Positions 1 through 7,341 are shown, counted from the stretch's first letter. The stretch: DNA of 64,000 nucleotides from Brumimicrobium mesophilum (GCF_003025005.1 NZ_PVSS01000007.1:1-64000), one strand, 5' to 3'. Notes: a model not told the origin generated them from the letters alone. Program-made: numbers and translations.

Positions 1-141
1 CCAATAGAGTTATGGAGTAAATATGTGATTTCTCAAAAAATAATATACATTCATAACAACCCTGTAAATCAAGGATTGGTTTTTAGACCAGAAGATTATC
101 CATACAGCAGTGCTGTTGATTATAGTGGTGAGAAATTTTAA
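1..141 (+). CDS. REP-associated tyrosine transposase (RAYT), C-terminal fragment
   Basis: The window opens inside an open frame of 46 codons ending at a TAA at 139-141. The peptide carries YIHNNPV, then GLV and PEDYPYSSA, the C-terminal signature of IS200-like REP-associated tyrosine transposases (TnpA_REP). In this family the catalytic HUH and tyrosine motifs lie upstream, outside the window, so it is not possible to say whether the gene is intact. Such proteins are single-copy, non-mobile relatives of IS200/IS605 transposases thought to process REP palindromes. Inverted repeats directly downstream and several palindrome clusters elsewhere in the window fit that role. Confidence 0.8.
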   Translation, partial: PIELWSKYVISQKIIYIHNNPVNQGLVFRPEDYPYSSAVDYSGEKF

Positions 142-152
142 TTATCGAGCTC

Positions 153-257
153 CGACAACTTTAGGAATTCGCTTAGCCTTTCTTGCTCTTGGAGATTTTC
201 ATTTGAAAGAAATATTGTAATTTAGAAAGTTTAAAGGCGAGAGTTGTCTCCTTTAAA
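153..257. repeat. inverted repeats downstream of the RAYT gene
   Basis: Positions 230-237 (TTTAAAGG) pair exactly with 250-257 (CCTTTAAA), and the intervening AGA and TCT extend the stem. An outer pair GACAACT at 153-159 and AGTTGTC at 242-248 brackets the stretch. It could be a terminator for the transposase or a REP-like target. Nothing else is seen between 142 and 299. Confidence 0.45.
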
Positions 258-299
258 TGAGGTTTCTATTTTTGTTTGTAAATTATAAAGCAGAACACC

Positions 300-725
300 A
301 TGAATGATGATAAACCAAGAGTGACTGGAGTCGGTGGAATTTTCTTTAAATCCAGCAATCCAGAAGAAATGAAAGAATGGTATAAAACCAATTTAGGACT
401 TGATACAGATCCTTGGGGAACGAATTTCGAATGGTTTCAAGGAGCAGATTCTTCGAAAAAAGGATTTACGCAATGGAGTCCGTCGAAAGAGGATACCAAT
501 TTTTTTGAGCCTTCGAAAAAGGATTTTATGATCAACTATAGAGTTGTTCATATCGAAAAATTAGTAGTTCAATTAAAAGCCAATGGTGTAAAAATTTTGG
601 ATGAGATTGAATCTTATGATTATGGAAAATTTGTTCATATCTTAGACCAAGAAGGAAATAAAATACAGCTTTGGGAGCCCAATGATGTAGAATACGAAAA
701 AATAGTTCAAGGAAGAACTAATTAA
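300..725 (+). CDS. VOC family (glyoxalase/bleomycin-resistance-like) protein
   Basis: This 141-residue protein has the size and layout of a single vicinal-oxygen-chelate unit: an N-terminal strand (VTGVGGIFF), a helix with EEMKEWYKTNLGL, and a C-terminal HILDQEGNKIQLWEP strand-turn-strand typical of glyoxalase I-like proteins, whose last glutamate is often a metal ligand. VOC proteins act as metal-dependent isomerases, dioxygenases or drug-binding proteins; the substrate here cannot be read from sequence. It is the first of a run of plus-strand genes (VOC, SRPBCC-VOC, VOC, DUF1801) with gaps of 5 to 18 bases, probably one transcript. No signal peptide, so cytoplasmic. Confidence 0.85.
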   Translation: MNDDKPRVTGVGGIFFKSSNPEEMKEWYKTNLGLDTDPWGTNFEWFQGADSSKKGFTQWSPSKEDTNFFEPSKKDFMINYRVVHIEKLVVQLKANGVKILDEIESYDYGKFVHILDQEGNKIQLWEPNDVEYEKIVQGRTN

Positions 726-743
726 CTATTAAAGCACTTAATT

Positions 744-1691
744 ATGAAAGTTTTGAAGAAAATACTTATTGTTCTAGCTGTAATTGTTGCTATTCCATTG
801 ATTGTAGCACTTTTTGTTAAGAAAGAATACACGGTTAAAGAATCTATTGTTATTGATAAATCTAAATCATCAGTTTTTGACTATATTAAAAACCTGAAGA
901 ACCAAGATAACTATAGTAAATGGGCAACGATGGATCCTAATATGGTGAAAACATATAGCGGAACGGATGCTACAGTTGGTTTTGTTTCCGCTTGGGAAAG
1001 TGATCATGAAAGTGTTGGTGCGGGTGAACAAGAAATAATAAATATTGTTGAAGGCGAAAGAATCGATTATGAACTTCGTTTTTTTAGACCCTTTGAATCT
1101 ACCCAAGATACGTATATGAGCACAGAAACCGTTGAGGAAAACAAAACGAGAGTGACTTGGGGTTTTTCTGGAAAAATGAATTACCCAATGAATTTAACTT
1201 TGTTATTCATGGATTTTGAAGAGTTAATCGGAGACGATTTTCAAGTAGGATTGAACAAATTAAAAACAATAATAGAAAAAGAAGAAGATATGAAAGTGGA
1301 AGATATGAAAGACGATAACATGAAATTAGGAGCGTTTTCAATTAGTTTGGCAGTAAATGACATTCATAAATCAAAGGCGTTTTATGAAAAACTGGGATTC
1401 TCATATAAAGGAGGAAATATAGATCAGAATTGGGTTGTCTTGAAAAATGGTGACGCAGTAATTGGTCTGTTCCAAGGAATGTTTGAGGAGAACATTATAA
1501 CCTTCAATCCTGGTTGGGACAGTGATGCACAAAATATCGAAGAATTTGATGATGTACGTGTGATTCAAGAACATTTAGAAAGTTTAGGAATAAACTTAAC
1601 GTCAAAAGCAGATTTGAAATCAAGTGGTCCAGCGCATATCACTTTAACTGACCCAGATGGAAATAGTATTCTAATAGACCAACACAGATAA
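744..1691 (+). CDS. Membrane-anchored SRPBCC domain fused to a VOC domain
   Basis: The 315-residue product begins with a single hydrophobic helix (about residues 5-25), followed by an SRPBCC/polyketide-cyclase-like domain (about 30-175) and, after a charged linker containing three methionines at 183, 188 and 193, a complete VOC domain (about 195-315) ending in DPDGNSILID. The two modules are normally separate genes, so this is an in-frame fusion or a gene pair read as one; the ATG at 1320 could serve as an internal start for a free VOC protein. The helix predicts membrane attachment of the SRPBCC part. Ligands are unknown. It lies 18 bases after the upstream VOC gene and 11 bases before the broken VOC gene. 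Confidence 0.8.
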   Translation: MKVLKKILIVLAVIVAIPLIVALFVKKEYTVKESIVIDKSKSSVFDYIKNLKNQDNYSKWATMDPNMVKTYSGTDATVGFVSAWESDHESVGAGEQEIINIVEGERIDYELRFFRPFESTQDTYMSTETVEENKTRVTWGFSGKMNYPMNLTLLFMDFEELIGDDFQVGLNKLKTIIEKEEDMKVEDMKDDNMKLGAFSISLAVNDIHKSKAFYEKLGFSYKGGNIDQNWVVLKNGDAVIGLFQGMFEENIITFNPGWDSDAQNIEEFDDVRVIQEHLESLGINLTSKADLKSSGPAHITLTDPDGNSILIDQHR

Positions 1692-1702
1692 ATCTTATAA
1701 TT

Positions 1703-2125
1703 ATGGCAACAATCAACACATATATAAACTTCGATGGTAATTGATAAAAAGCATTTACTTTTTATCAATCTATTTTTGGAGGCGACTTTATTAGTTTTAA
1801 TCGTTTTAATGAAATGCCTGAAAGTGATGATTATAAAGTTCCTGATACCGACAAAGACAAAATAATGCATGTCAGTCTACCGATTGGTAATACAGTATTA
1901 ATGGGTAGTGATGTAGGCGGCGATTGGTCGTCTAAAATGGTTCAAGGAAATAATTTTTCTATTTCAATTGCTCCTGAAACGAAGGAAGAAGCAGATAAAA
2001 TTTTTAATTCTCTGTCTGAAGGAGCTAAAATAACTACACCGCTTCACAGTACATTTTGGGGGTCGTATTTTGGAATGTTGACCGACAAATTTGGTATAAA
2101 CTGGATGGTTAATTTTACTGAATAA
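1703..2125 (+). pseudogene. PhnB-like VOC protein interrupted by two tandem stops
   Basis: Reading from the ATG at 1703 gives a typical PhnB/VOC start (ATINTYINFDGN), then TGA TAA at 1742-1747, and then the same frame continues with KAFTFYQSIFGGDF and the rest of a complete domain to 2125. The frame is unchanged across the lesion, so these are nonsense changes rather than an indel; family members have two ordinary residues at this place. Downstream ATG at 1814 would give a 103-residue protein lacking the first strand and helix, unlikely to fold. The remainder is well preserved, suggesting a recent loss, or possibly a sequencing error. Confidence 0.75.
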
Positions 2126-2130
2126 TATTT

Positions 2131-2559
2131 ATGGCGAAAAATAAAACACAAGAAACAAATGCGAATGTCAACGATTTTATAGAGTCGTTTGCCAATACAG
2201 AACAGAAAAAGCTAGACAGTTTTGAACTCATAAAAATTATGAAGGCTGCTACTGGATTTGAACCTAAAATGTGGGGACCTTCCATCATTGGATTTGGCTC
2301 ATATCATTATAAATACAAAAGTGGTCATGAAGGCGATGCTCCACTTGTTGGGTTTTCTCCAAGAAAAGCAGAAATTTCGCTTTATGTTTTCACAGGAACG
2401 GAAGAACATGAGTATCTTTTAGAAAACCTGGGGAAGTTTAGAAAAGGAAAAGCATGTATTTATATTAAAAAACTGGCGGATATCAATGTTGATGAATTGA
2501 ATAATGTGATGGCAGAAACCATTAAGTTTTTGGATTCAAGGTATGAAGTTGAGAAGTGA
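2131..2559 (+). CDS. DUF1801 domain-containing protein
   Basis: This 142-residue soluble protein matches the DUF1801 (YdhG-like) family: an N-terminal helix with VNDFIESFAN, the central GFEPKMWGPSIIGFGSYHYKY segment, then GFSPRKAEISLYVF and the C-terminal KACIYIKKLADIN. Its biochemical role is unknown. It starts 5 bases after the broken VOC gene and ends the VOC/SRPBCC cluster; DUF1801, VOC and SRPBCC genes often travel together in Bacteroidota, which hints at a shared stress or small-molecule role but does not prove it. The start ATG at 2131 fits the family length. Confidence 0.85.
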   Translation: MAKNKTQETNANVNDFIESFANTEQKKLDSFELIKIMKAATGFEPKMWGPSIIGFGSYHYKYKSGHEGDAPLVGFSPRKAEISLYVFTGTEEHEYLLENLGKFRKGKACIYIKKLADINVDELNNVMAETIKFLDSRYEVEK

Positions 2560-2573
2560 TTTTTAACTCTCAA

Positions 2574-2610
2574 GCTGCCGCGAGATTTAGCGCAGCTTCT
2601 CGTGGCCTTG
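2574..2610. repeat. REP-like palindrome, copy A (short form)
   Basis: GCCGCGAGA near 2577-2585 faces TCTCGTGGC near 2599-2607 as a near-perfect stem. The sequence is the same as copy B at 2691-2742 except that a 16-base tip hairpin is missing. It lies 15 bases after the DUF1801 stop. Confidence 0.6.
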
Positions 2611-2619
2611 AAATTATTC

Positions 2620-2654
2620 CCCCGCTCGTGCGAGATTTCATCTCGTTCGCGGGG
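2620..2654. repeat. GC-rich hairpin between REP-like copies
   Basis: CCCCGC at 2620-2625 and CGAGAT pair across TTC with ATCTCG and GCGGGG ending at 2654, giving an imperfect 16-base stem. The GC content stands out sharply from the surrounding AT-rich DNA. It sits between copies A and B and could be a second REP subtype or a terminator; there is no strong T-run. Confidence 0.5.
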
Positions 2655-2690
2655 TATTGTTTCCAATAATGACCTCAAGCCGTCCCCAAA

Positions 2691-2742
2691 CTGCCGCGAG
2701 ATCCGACAGCTGTACGGATTAGCGCAGCTTCTCGTGGCCTTG
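2691..2742. repeat. REP-like palindrome, copy B (long form)
   Basis: This copy has the same outer stem (GCCGCGAGA with TCTCGTGGC) as copy A plus an inner hairpin in which ATCCG pairs with CGGAT around CAGCTG. The remaining sequence, including TTAGCGCAGCTTCTCGTGG, is identical to copy A. Confidence 0.6.
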
Positions 2743-2834
2743 GGTCTCCAAACATATGCCTTAGTCTAAAGACATTACAAAAAACATCCGCCTGGTCTTA
2801 GATTTACAAAATTTCCTTTAAAAATGAAGGTACT

Positions 2835-2945
2835 TCCGCATTAGGGATAGAAGCGGCATCCTTTTTATTACTTCTGGTTGAACTTTGTCAAATTCAGCAA
2901 TCTTTCTCAGAGTAATAAAAAGATATAGCGAATAGCCCGACCCTT
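2835..2945 (+). ncRNA. Structured RNA candidate resembling the Flavo-1 motif
   Basis: A perfect 12-bp stem (2861-2872 with 2911-2922) closes a variable 38-base loop. On its outer side, conserved-looking single strands GGGATAGAAGCGGCATC and GATATAGCGAATAGCCC can pair through ATC/GAT, AGC and GGG/CCC, giving nested helices separated by asymmetric internal loops. This layout, with purine-rich internal loops on both sides of a variable stem, resembles what I recall of the Flavo-1 RNA motif of flavobacteria; that is from memory and was not searched. A second inverted repeat at 2941-2951 / 2970-2980 (CCCTTTTATTT and its complement) follows. No reading frame covers it. Strand is a guess. Confidence 0.42.
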
Positions 2946-3003
2946 TTATTTATTGTAGTTTATGATGAGAAATAAAAGGGGAATGCCCAAAAAAAAAACA
3001 CAA

Positions 3004-3041
3004 GCTGCAGTGGATTAGCGTAGCTGTCTCGTGGCCTTAGG
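3004..3041. repeat. REP-like palindrome, degenerate copy C
   Basis: This stretch shares GGATTAGCG, TAGCTG and TCTCGTGGCCTTAGG with copies A and B, but the left arm of the outer stem is eroded (GCTGCAGT in place of GCTGCCGCGAGA). It is about 110 bases upstream of the cystathionine beta-synthase start. The short inverted repeat CCGTTAA (3078) with TTAACGG (to 3101) follows. With the other repeats it accounts for most of the 595-base gap 2560-3154. Confidence 0.45.
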
Positions 3042-3131
3042 TACCTTAAAATCAACTACTCATTAATCTCCTAATTTCCGTTAACAATTAATAATTAACG
3101 GCTAATAATTTATTCTTCCCTAACAACTTCT

Positions 3132-3139
3132 TATCTTTG
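3132..3139 (+). promoter_or_regulatory. -7 box of the cystathionine beta-synthase promoter
   Basis: TATCTTTG matches the Bacteroidota sigma-A -7 consensus TAnnTTTG, 15 bases before the ATG at 3155. A -33 TTG at ideal distance is not evident. The predicted leader is only about 10 bases. Confidence 0.6.
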
Positions 3140-3154
3140 CAAAAAACAAATTGA

Positions 3155-4516
3155 ATGAAAGTTTATAACAACATATTAGAAACCATTGGAAATACACCAT
3201 TGGTGAAGATTAATAAAATGACCAAAGACATCGAAGCTACTGTTTTAGCTAAGGTAGAGACTACAAACCCAGGAAACTCTGTGAAGGATAGAATGGCGGT
3301 AAAAATGGTCGAAGAAGCGGAAAAACAAGGTTTAATTAAACCAGGTGGAACAATCATTGAAGGAACTTCTGGTAATACTGGAATGGGATTGGCCTTGGTT
3401 GCAACGATTAAGGGTTATAAATTAATTTGTGTTTTAAGCGATAAGCAAAGTAAGGAAAAAATGGATATCCTTCGTGCTGTTGGAGCAGAAGTTGTTGTTT
3501 GTCCTACGAATGTTGAGCCGGAAGATCCACGTTCTTATTACTCTGTTTCTAAAAGATTGGCTGAAGAAACTCCAAATTCTTGGTATGTTAACCAATATGA
3601 TAATTTGGCTAACCGTGAAGCACATTACGAAACTACAGGACCTGAAATTTGGGAACAAACTGATGGAAAAATCACACACTTCGTAGTAGGAGTGGGTACA
3701 GGAGGAACAATTTCTGGTGTTGGAAAATACTTGAAAGAAAAGAATCCAGATATTAAAATCTTAGGAATTGATACTTACGGTTCTGTTTTCAAAAAATACC
3801 ACGAAACTGGAATTTTCGATGAAAACGAAATTTATCCATACATCACTGAAGGAATTGGAGAAGATATTCTTCCTAAAAACGTTGATTTTGATGTTATTGA
3901 TCACTTCGAGAAAGTAACAGATAAAGATGCTGCAATTTACACTCGTAAAATTGCTTTGGATGAAGGTATATTTGTTGGAAACTCTGCTGGTTCAGCTATG
4001 AAAGGTATTCTTCAGATGAAGGATATGTTTAAAAAAGACGATGTTGTTGTGGTATTGTTCCATGACCACGGAAGTCGTTATGTTGGGAAAATGTTCAACA
4101 ATGATTGGATGAGAGACAGAGGTTTCTTGGAAGAAGCTCACAAATCTGCTAGTGATTTACTAGAAAATCATAAAGATCAACCATTAGTAACGGTGGGTGT
4201 TGAAGAATTGGTATCTCATGCTGTTGCGAAAATGAGACAATTTAAAATTTCTCAAATTCCGGTAACTAAAGATGGAGAATTCGTTGGTTTAATTGACGAA
4301 ACCGCTTTAATCAATCATATTGTTGATAACGAAAAAGTGAAAGATGAGCCAATTGGAAGCATCATGGGACCTAAACTTCCTATCGTGAAACCAAGTGCTT
4401 CGATCAAAGAATTATCGAAATTAATCAATAAAGATGTGCCAGCTGTTCTTGTAGATCTTGGAGATAACAAATATCATATTGTTACAAGACATGACGTAAT
4501 TAGTGCTATGGCCTAA
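3155..4516 (+). CDS. Cystathionine beta-synthase (PLP enzyme with CBS pair)
   Basis: The enzyme condenses serine with homocysteine to cystathionine in transsulfuration, or in some bacteria acts as a cysteine synthase-like enzyme. Residues 1-330 form the fold-type II PLP domain: NPGNSVKDR carries the PLP-binding Lys44, EGTSGNTG is the substrate-carboxylate loop, and GVGTGGTISG binds the PLP phosphate. Residues about 340-453 are two tandem CBS domains (SHAVAKMRQFKISQIPV and PIGSIMG onward), which regulate by nucleotide or SAM binding in relatives. There is no haem-binding N-terminal extension as in animals. The stop is in the same frame as, and 9 bases before, the next gene, so they are probably co-transcribed. 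Confidence 0.92.
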   Translation: MKVYNNILETIGNTPLVKINKMTKDIEATVLAKVETTNPGNSVKDRMAVKMVEEAEKQGLIKPGGTIIEGTSGNTGMGLALVATIKGYKLICVLSDKQSKEKMDILRAVGAEVVVCPTNVEPEDPRSYYSVSKRLAEETPNSWYVNQYDNLANREAHYETTGPEIWEQTDGKITHFVVGVGTGGTISGVGKYLKEKNPDIKILGIDTYGSVFKKYHETGIFDENEIYPYITEGIGEDILPKNVDFDVIDHFEKVTDKDAAIYTRKIALDEGIFVGNSAGSAMKGILQMKDMFKKDDVVVVLFHDHGSRYVGKMFNNDWMRDRGFLEEAHKSASDLLENHKDQPLVTVGVEELVSHAVAKMRQFKISQIPVTKDGEFVGLIDETALINHIVDNEKVKDEPIGSIMGPKLPIVKPSASIKELSKLINKDVPAVLVDLGDNKYHIVTRHDVISAMA

Positions 4517-4525
4517 TTTTTAATT

Positions 4526-5305
4526 GTGATTGATCAATTAGGAAATAATATAATTTTAGAAAAGGAACCAGTGAGAATTGTCTCGTTGGTTCCTTCTCAA
4601 ACCGAACTACTTTTTGACCTCGGATTAGGCGATAGAGTATTGGGGATTACCAAATTTTGCATTCATCCCAATGAATGGTTTCGTTCCAAAGAAAGAATCG
4701 GTGGAACAAAAGATGTCAATATTGATAAGGTCGCTCAACTGAAACCTGATTTGATTATTGGCAATAAAGAAGAAAACACCAAAGAAGATATTGAAGCGCT
4801 GCGTAAAATTGCTCCTGTTTATATGAGCGATATTTATGATTTAAAAGACAGCCTTGAAATGATTTCTCAAGTTGCTGAAATTTGTAAGCTGAAAGAGAAA
4901 GGTGTGGAAATCATTAATCAAATCAAAACGAACTTCAAAACCATAATTCCATTTAAGAATCAACCTAAAGTTGCCTATTTTATTTGGAAAGATCCTTTTA
5001 TGGGTGTGGGTTCCAATACATTTATTGATGCCGTTTTAAGTGATCATTTAGGAATGAATAACGTTTTGGGAAATCAAGAACGTTATCCTGAATTAGATTT
5101 AAACAACTTACCTGAATTAGATTTTGTGTTTTTAAGCACGGAACCTTATCCTTTTAAAGAAAAGCATTTCGCTGAAATTCAAAAGTATTTTCCAAACGCT
5201 AAGATTATGCTGGTGGATGGAGAATATTTCACTTGGTATGGTTCAAGATTGATTAATGCTCCGAAATATTTGAAAGGATTGATGGAGGGGATGATTGACA
5301 ATTGA
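4526..5305 (+). CDS. Helical-backbone metal receptor / BtuF-like binding protein, cytoplasmic form
   Basis: The 259-residue product has the bilobed periplasmic-binding fold of the BtuF/FhuD class: RIVSLVPSQTELLFDLGLGD at the N-terminus, RIGGTKDVNIDKVAQLKPDLII, a long connecting helix, then the second lobe with PKVAYFIWKDPFMGVGSNTFIDA. Relatives bind cobalamin, haem or siderophore for ABC import. Unusually there is no signal peptide or lipobox. The start must be the GTG at 4526, because the previous gene's TAA at 4514 is in the same frame and no other start codon lies between them. No permease or ATPase is adjacent, so it may work with a distant transporter or have a cytoplasmic role. A terminator is not obvious downstream. 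Confidence 0.75.
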   Translation: MIDQLGNNIILEKEPVRIVSLVPSQTELLFDLGLGDRVLGITKFCIHPNEWFRSKERIGGTKDVNIDKVAQLKPDLIIGNKEENTKEDIEALRKIAPVYMSDIYDLKDSLEMISQVAEICKLKEKGVEIINQIKTNFKTIIPFKNQPKVAYFIWKDPFMGVGSNTFIDAVLSDHLGMNNVLGNQERYPELDLNNLPELDFVFLSTEPYPFKEKHFAEIQKYFPNAKIMLVDGEYFTWYGSRLINAPKYLKGLMEGMIDN

Positions 5306-5481
5306 TGAATCTAACTGTGGTTTAAATAAATAACATTGTCTAATAATTGTTTAAGCTATGCTTCTTTAGAGTTATTAAAAAGAAAAGGCTTATCTGAATA
5401 CTATTGTCAGAATAGCAATTCTTGAATCTATTGAAGTAAGTGGTTGAAACCACTTTTGGACTACTTTCAATTTCAATTAGT

Positions 5482-5495
5482 CGGGATTCATCCCG
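5482..5495. repeat. Short palindrome in the 5.3-6.0 kb gap
   Basis: CGGGAT and ATCCCG face each other across two bases. A related half-site, CCCCGATAACTTTCGGATTC, occurs at about 5619. Both look like parts of REP-type units; no reading frame is present here. Confidence 0.4.
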
Positions 5496-5788
5496 CACCA
5501 ATTGTATTTATACAAGAATTGAAGCTTTTAAATTTCGAATAATAGAATCTTGAAATTGGAAATCCGATTTACACACTTAAAAACGATTTTAAATTCATCA
5601 AAACTCAATTGATGTCGCCCCGATAACTTTCGGATTCATCCCACATTCAATAGAATTAGTGTATTCCACCTCCAGCCTTTTCAACGGCTTATAATTCAGG
5701 TTTTATGGGAGAATTAAAATTTAAATGCCTCAATATGAAATCCAAAACAACTAAATTTTAGGAAATCTGCCATTTTTTGGACGCGCCT

Positions 5789-5904
5789 TATATTTTTTTA
5801 AAGTTGGAGCCAACTAAAAGTCGCTAATAATGGAGGAAGCTCCAAAGCTTGCGTGGAGATCACCGACATTATCGACTTTTAGAAGTGGAGTCAATAAAAA
5901 ATAT
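5789..5904. repeat. 116-bp imperfect inverted repeat element
   Basis: The left end (ATATTTTTTTAAAGTTGGAG, continuing to AAAAGTCG at 5823) is the imperfect complement of the right end (CGACTTTTAGAAGTGGAGTC at 5873 through ATAAAAAATAT at 5904). Inside, TAATAATGG and GACATTATC continue the stem and GGAGGAAGCTCC forms the tip. The element has no coding capacity. It could be a MITE-like unit or a BIME made of paired REPs. With neighbouring palindromes it accounts for much of the 703-base gene-free stretch 5306-6008. Confidence 0.5.
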
Positions 5905-5922
5905 CAAGAGCTAGAGTTTTTT

Positions 5923-5960
5923 GCTTTACTTTTTTTGTCAATGAAAAAAAGTAAAAAAGC
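5923..5960. repeat. Hairpin with T7/A7 stem
   Basis: ACTTTTTTT at 5928-5936 and AAAAAAAGT at 5944-5952 are exact complements around a 7-base loop, and GC/TTT flanks extend the match to GCTTT and AAAGC. It lies 48 bases past the stop of the minus-strand gene at 6009 and could terminate it, but the low GC makes a repeat unit equally likely. Confidence 0.45.
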
Positions 5961-6008
5961 CAATTTGATTTTGTAGAATGCCTTCTCCGTGCAATTCTGC
6001 CAGTAAAA

Positions 6009-7313
6009 CTATAACAAGAGCATAACTAACTTCGCCATTTCAACAGATATATACTTACCTTCTTTCATTTTAATTTCTCCTTTAATTTTCATTAGCTCTC
6101 CTTCCTGTTCTGAGTGAATATTAAAATGTTCAATGTCTTCTAAAAACGTTTTCGGATATTTTACTTGCGGTAACATTTTGATAAATCCTGCGAAGAAGTT
6201 ATTTCCTTGGATATTTAAAATCGCTTCAGGATTTCCTTTTAAAGCAAATTGCGGCGTTTTATTTAAACGTTCAAAAGTTAGATTATTTACGCCAATATAT
6301 ATCTCACTGGAAGAAAGTTGTTTGTAATTAAATTGAAGTTCTCCAATGTTAAAGTGTTGATTTTTAAAATCGATAGCAGTGCTATAACGGCTGTTAAGAT
6401 GAAATAATAGAGAATCAATATTAACTTTTTCATTAAATTTTACGATCCAATCCAAAGCCGGAATTGGTAACGTCGAACTACCTACTTTTTGAATTGTTAT
6501 TCCTTGAATGGCTAATTGCTGCGATAAAATAGTTGGGATTTTTAATCCAATTTCATTCATAAGTGGTTGAAGAAATTCGAATGAGTACAAATTTAATTTC
6601 CCTGTTTGAATTTCAAAATAACTAGAATCTAATGCTTTGAATTGATGCATTTCTATTGCTTTATTGAAATGACCTACTGTTCCTGACCCTTCAATTTTTA
6701 AGATATCGCCAATCGTATTTATTCCAACATCATACTTCGTTTCACCTTTGTGGTGACTAATTTGTATCATGTTTTTTGGGTCACTGGTATGATTCGATTT
6801 TCCTTCAGCATGAACTATTTTTTCGGCAAGTTTTTGATAATAAATTTTATTTGCTTGGTTGGCATCTTTGTCTAAAAGGAGTAGAACTCCATATTGGGGA
6901 TTGCTTGCCTTTATTAAATTTTCAAAATCAAATTGATATCTCTTAAAATCTGCTTCATCACTTAGGTTAAATAATACTCCTTTTGCTGTAGTCGAGTTCC
7001 ATTCGTCATAAAATGCAATAACTTCTGAACTTAAATCTATACCAAGTTTACTCGCTTCACCTTTTTCTTTAGGCATAAAGAGTTCCGCTGTTGAGTTATC
7101 AATTTCAGCATTAAATAATAAGTCTTTTAGGAACACTTTAATTATTTCTCGAGTATTCAATTGAATAACAAATTCTACTTCATTTGGTATTTTACTTGTG
7201 TTGGATTGTCCTTGTTTAGAATTCGAAAAATTTATAAACCCAATTATAATCCATAGTCCAACTAAAAATAGTAGAACGACAGCAAAACCGATTACACGCT
7301 TATATTTTTGCAC
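6009..7313 (-). CDS. Uncharacterised membrane-anchored protein
   Basis: I do not recognise this 434-residue protein. It begins with a basic start (MQKYKR) and one hydrophobic helix (about residues 8-29), so it is probably a signal-anchored protein with a large domain outside the inner membrane. The rest alternates predicted strands and helices without cysteines or clear catalytic motifs; it has the general look of the long DUF3352/DUF4836-like proteins of Bacteroidota, but that is impression only. It is transcribed alone, divergent from the acyltransferase gene 96 bases away. Repeat-rich DNA lies downstream. Confidence 0.7.
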   Translation of the reverse strand: MQKYKRVIGFAVVLLFLVGLWIIIGFINFSNSKQGQSNTSKIPNEVEFVIQLNTREIIKVFLKDLLFNAEIDNSTAELFMPKEKGEASKLGIDLSSEVIAFYDEWNSTTAKGVLFNLSDEADFKRYQFDFENLIKASNPQYGVLLLLDKDANQANKIYYQKLAEKIVHAEGKSNHTSDPKNMIQISHHKGETKYDVGINTIGDILKIEGSGTVGHFNKAIEMHQFKALDSSYFEIQTGKLNLYSFEFLQPLMNEIGLKIPTILSQQLAIQGITIQKVGSSTLPIPALDWIVKFNEKVNIDSLLFHLNSRYSTAIDFKNQHFNIGELQFNYKQLSSSEIYIGVNNLTFERLNKTPQFALKGNPEAILNIQGNNFFAGFIKMLPQVKYPKTFLEDIEHFNIHSEQEGELMKIKGEIKMKEGKYISVEMAKLVMLLL

Positions 7314-7341
7314 TAGCTTAAAGCTTTTAGTTTTTAAAAAT

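Noticed and set aside
1703-2125. Frameshift as the cause of the broken VOC gene
   Set aside because: The reading frame is the same on both sides of TGA TAA, so substitutions and not an indel explain the break.
3040-3154. Riboswitch ahead of cystathionine beta-synthase (SAM or SAH type)
   Set aside because: The -7 box leaves a leader of only about 10 bases, too short for an aptamer, and no known SAM/SAH core is visible.
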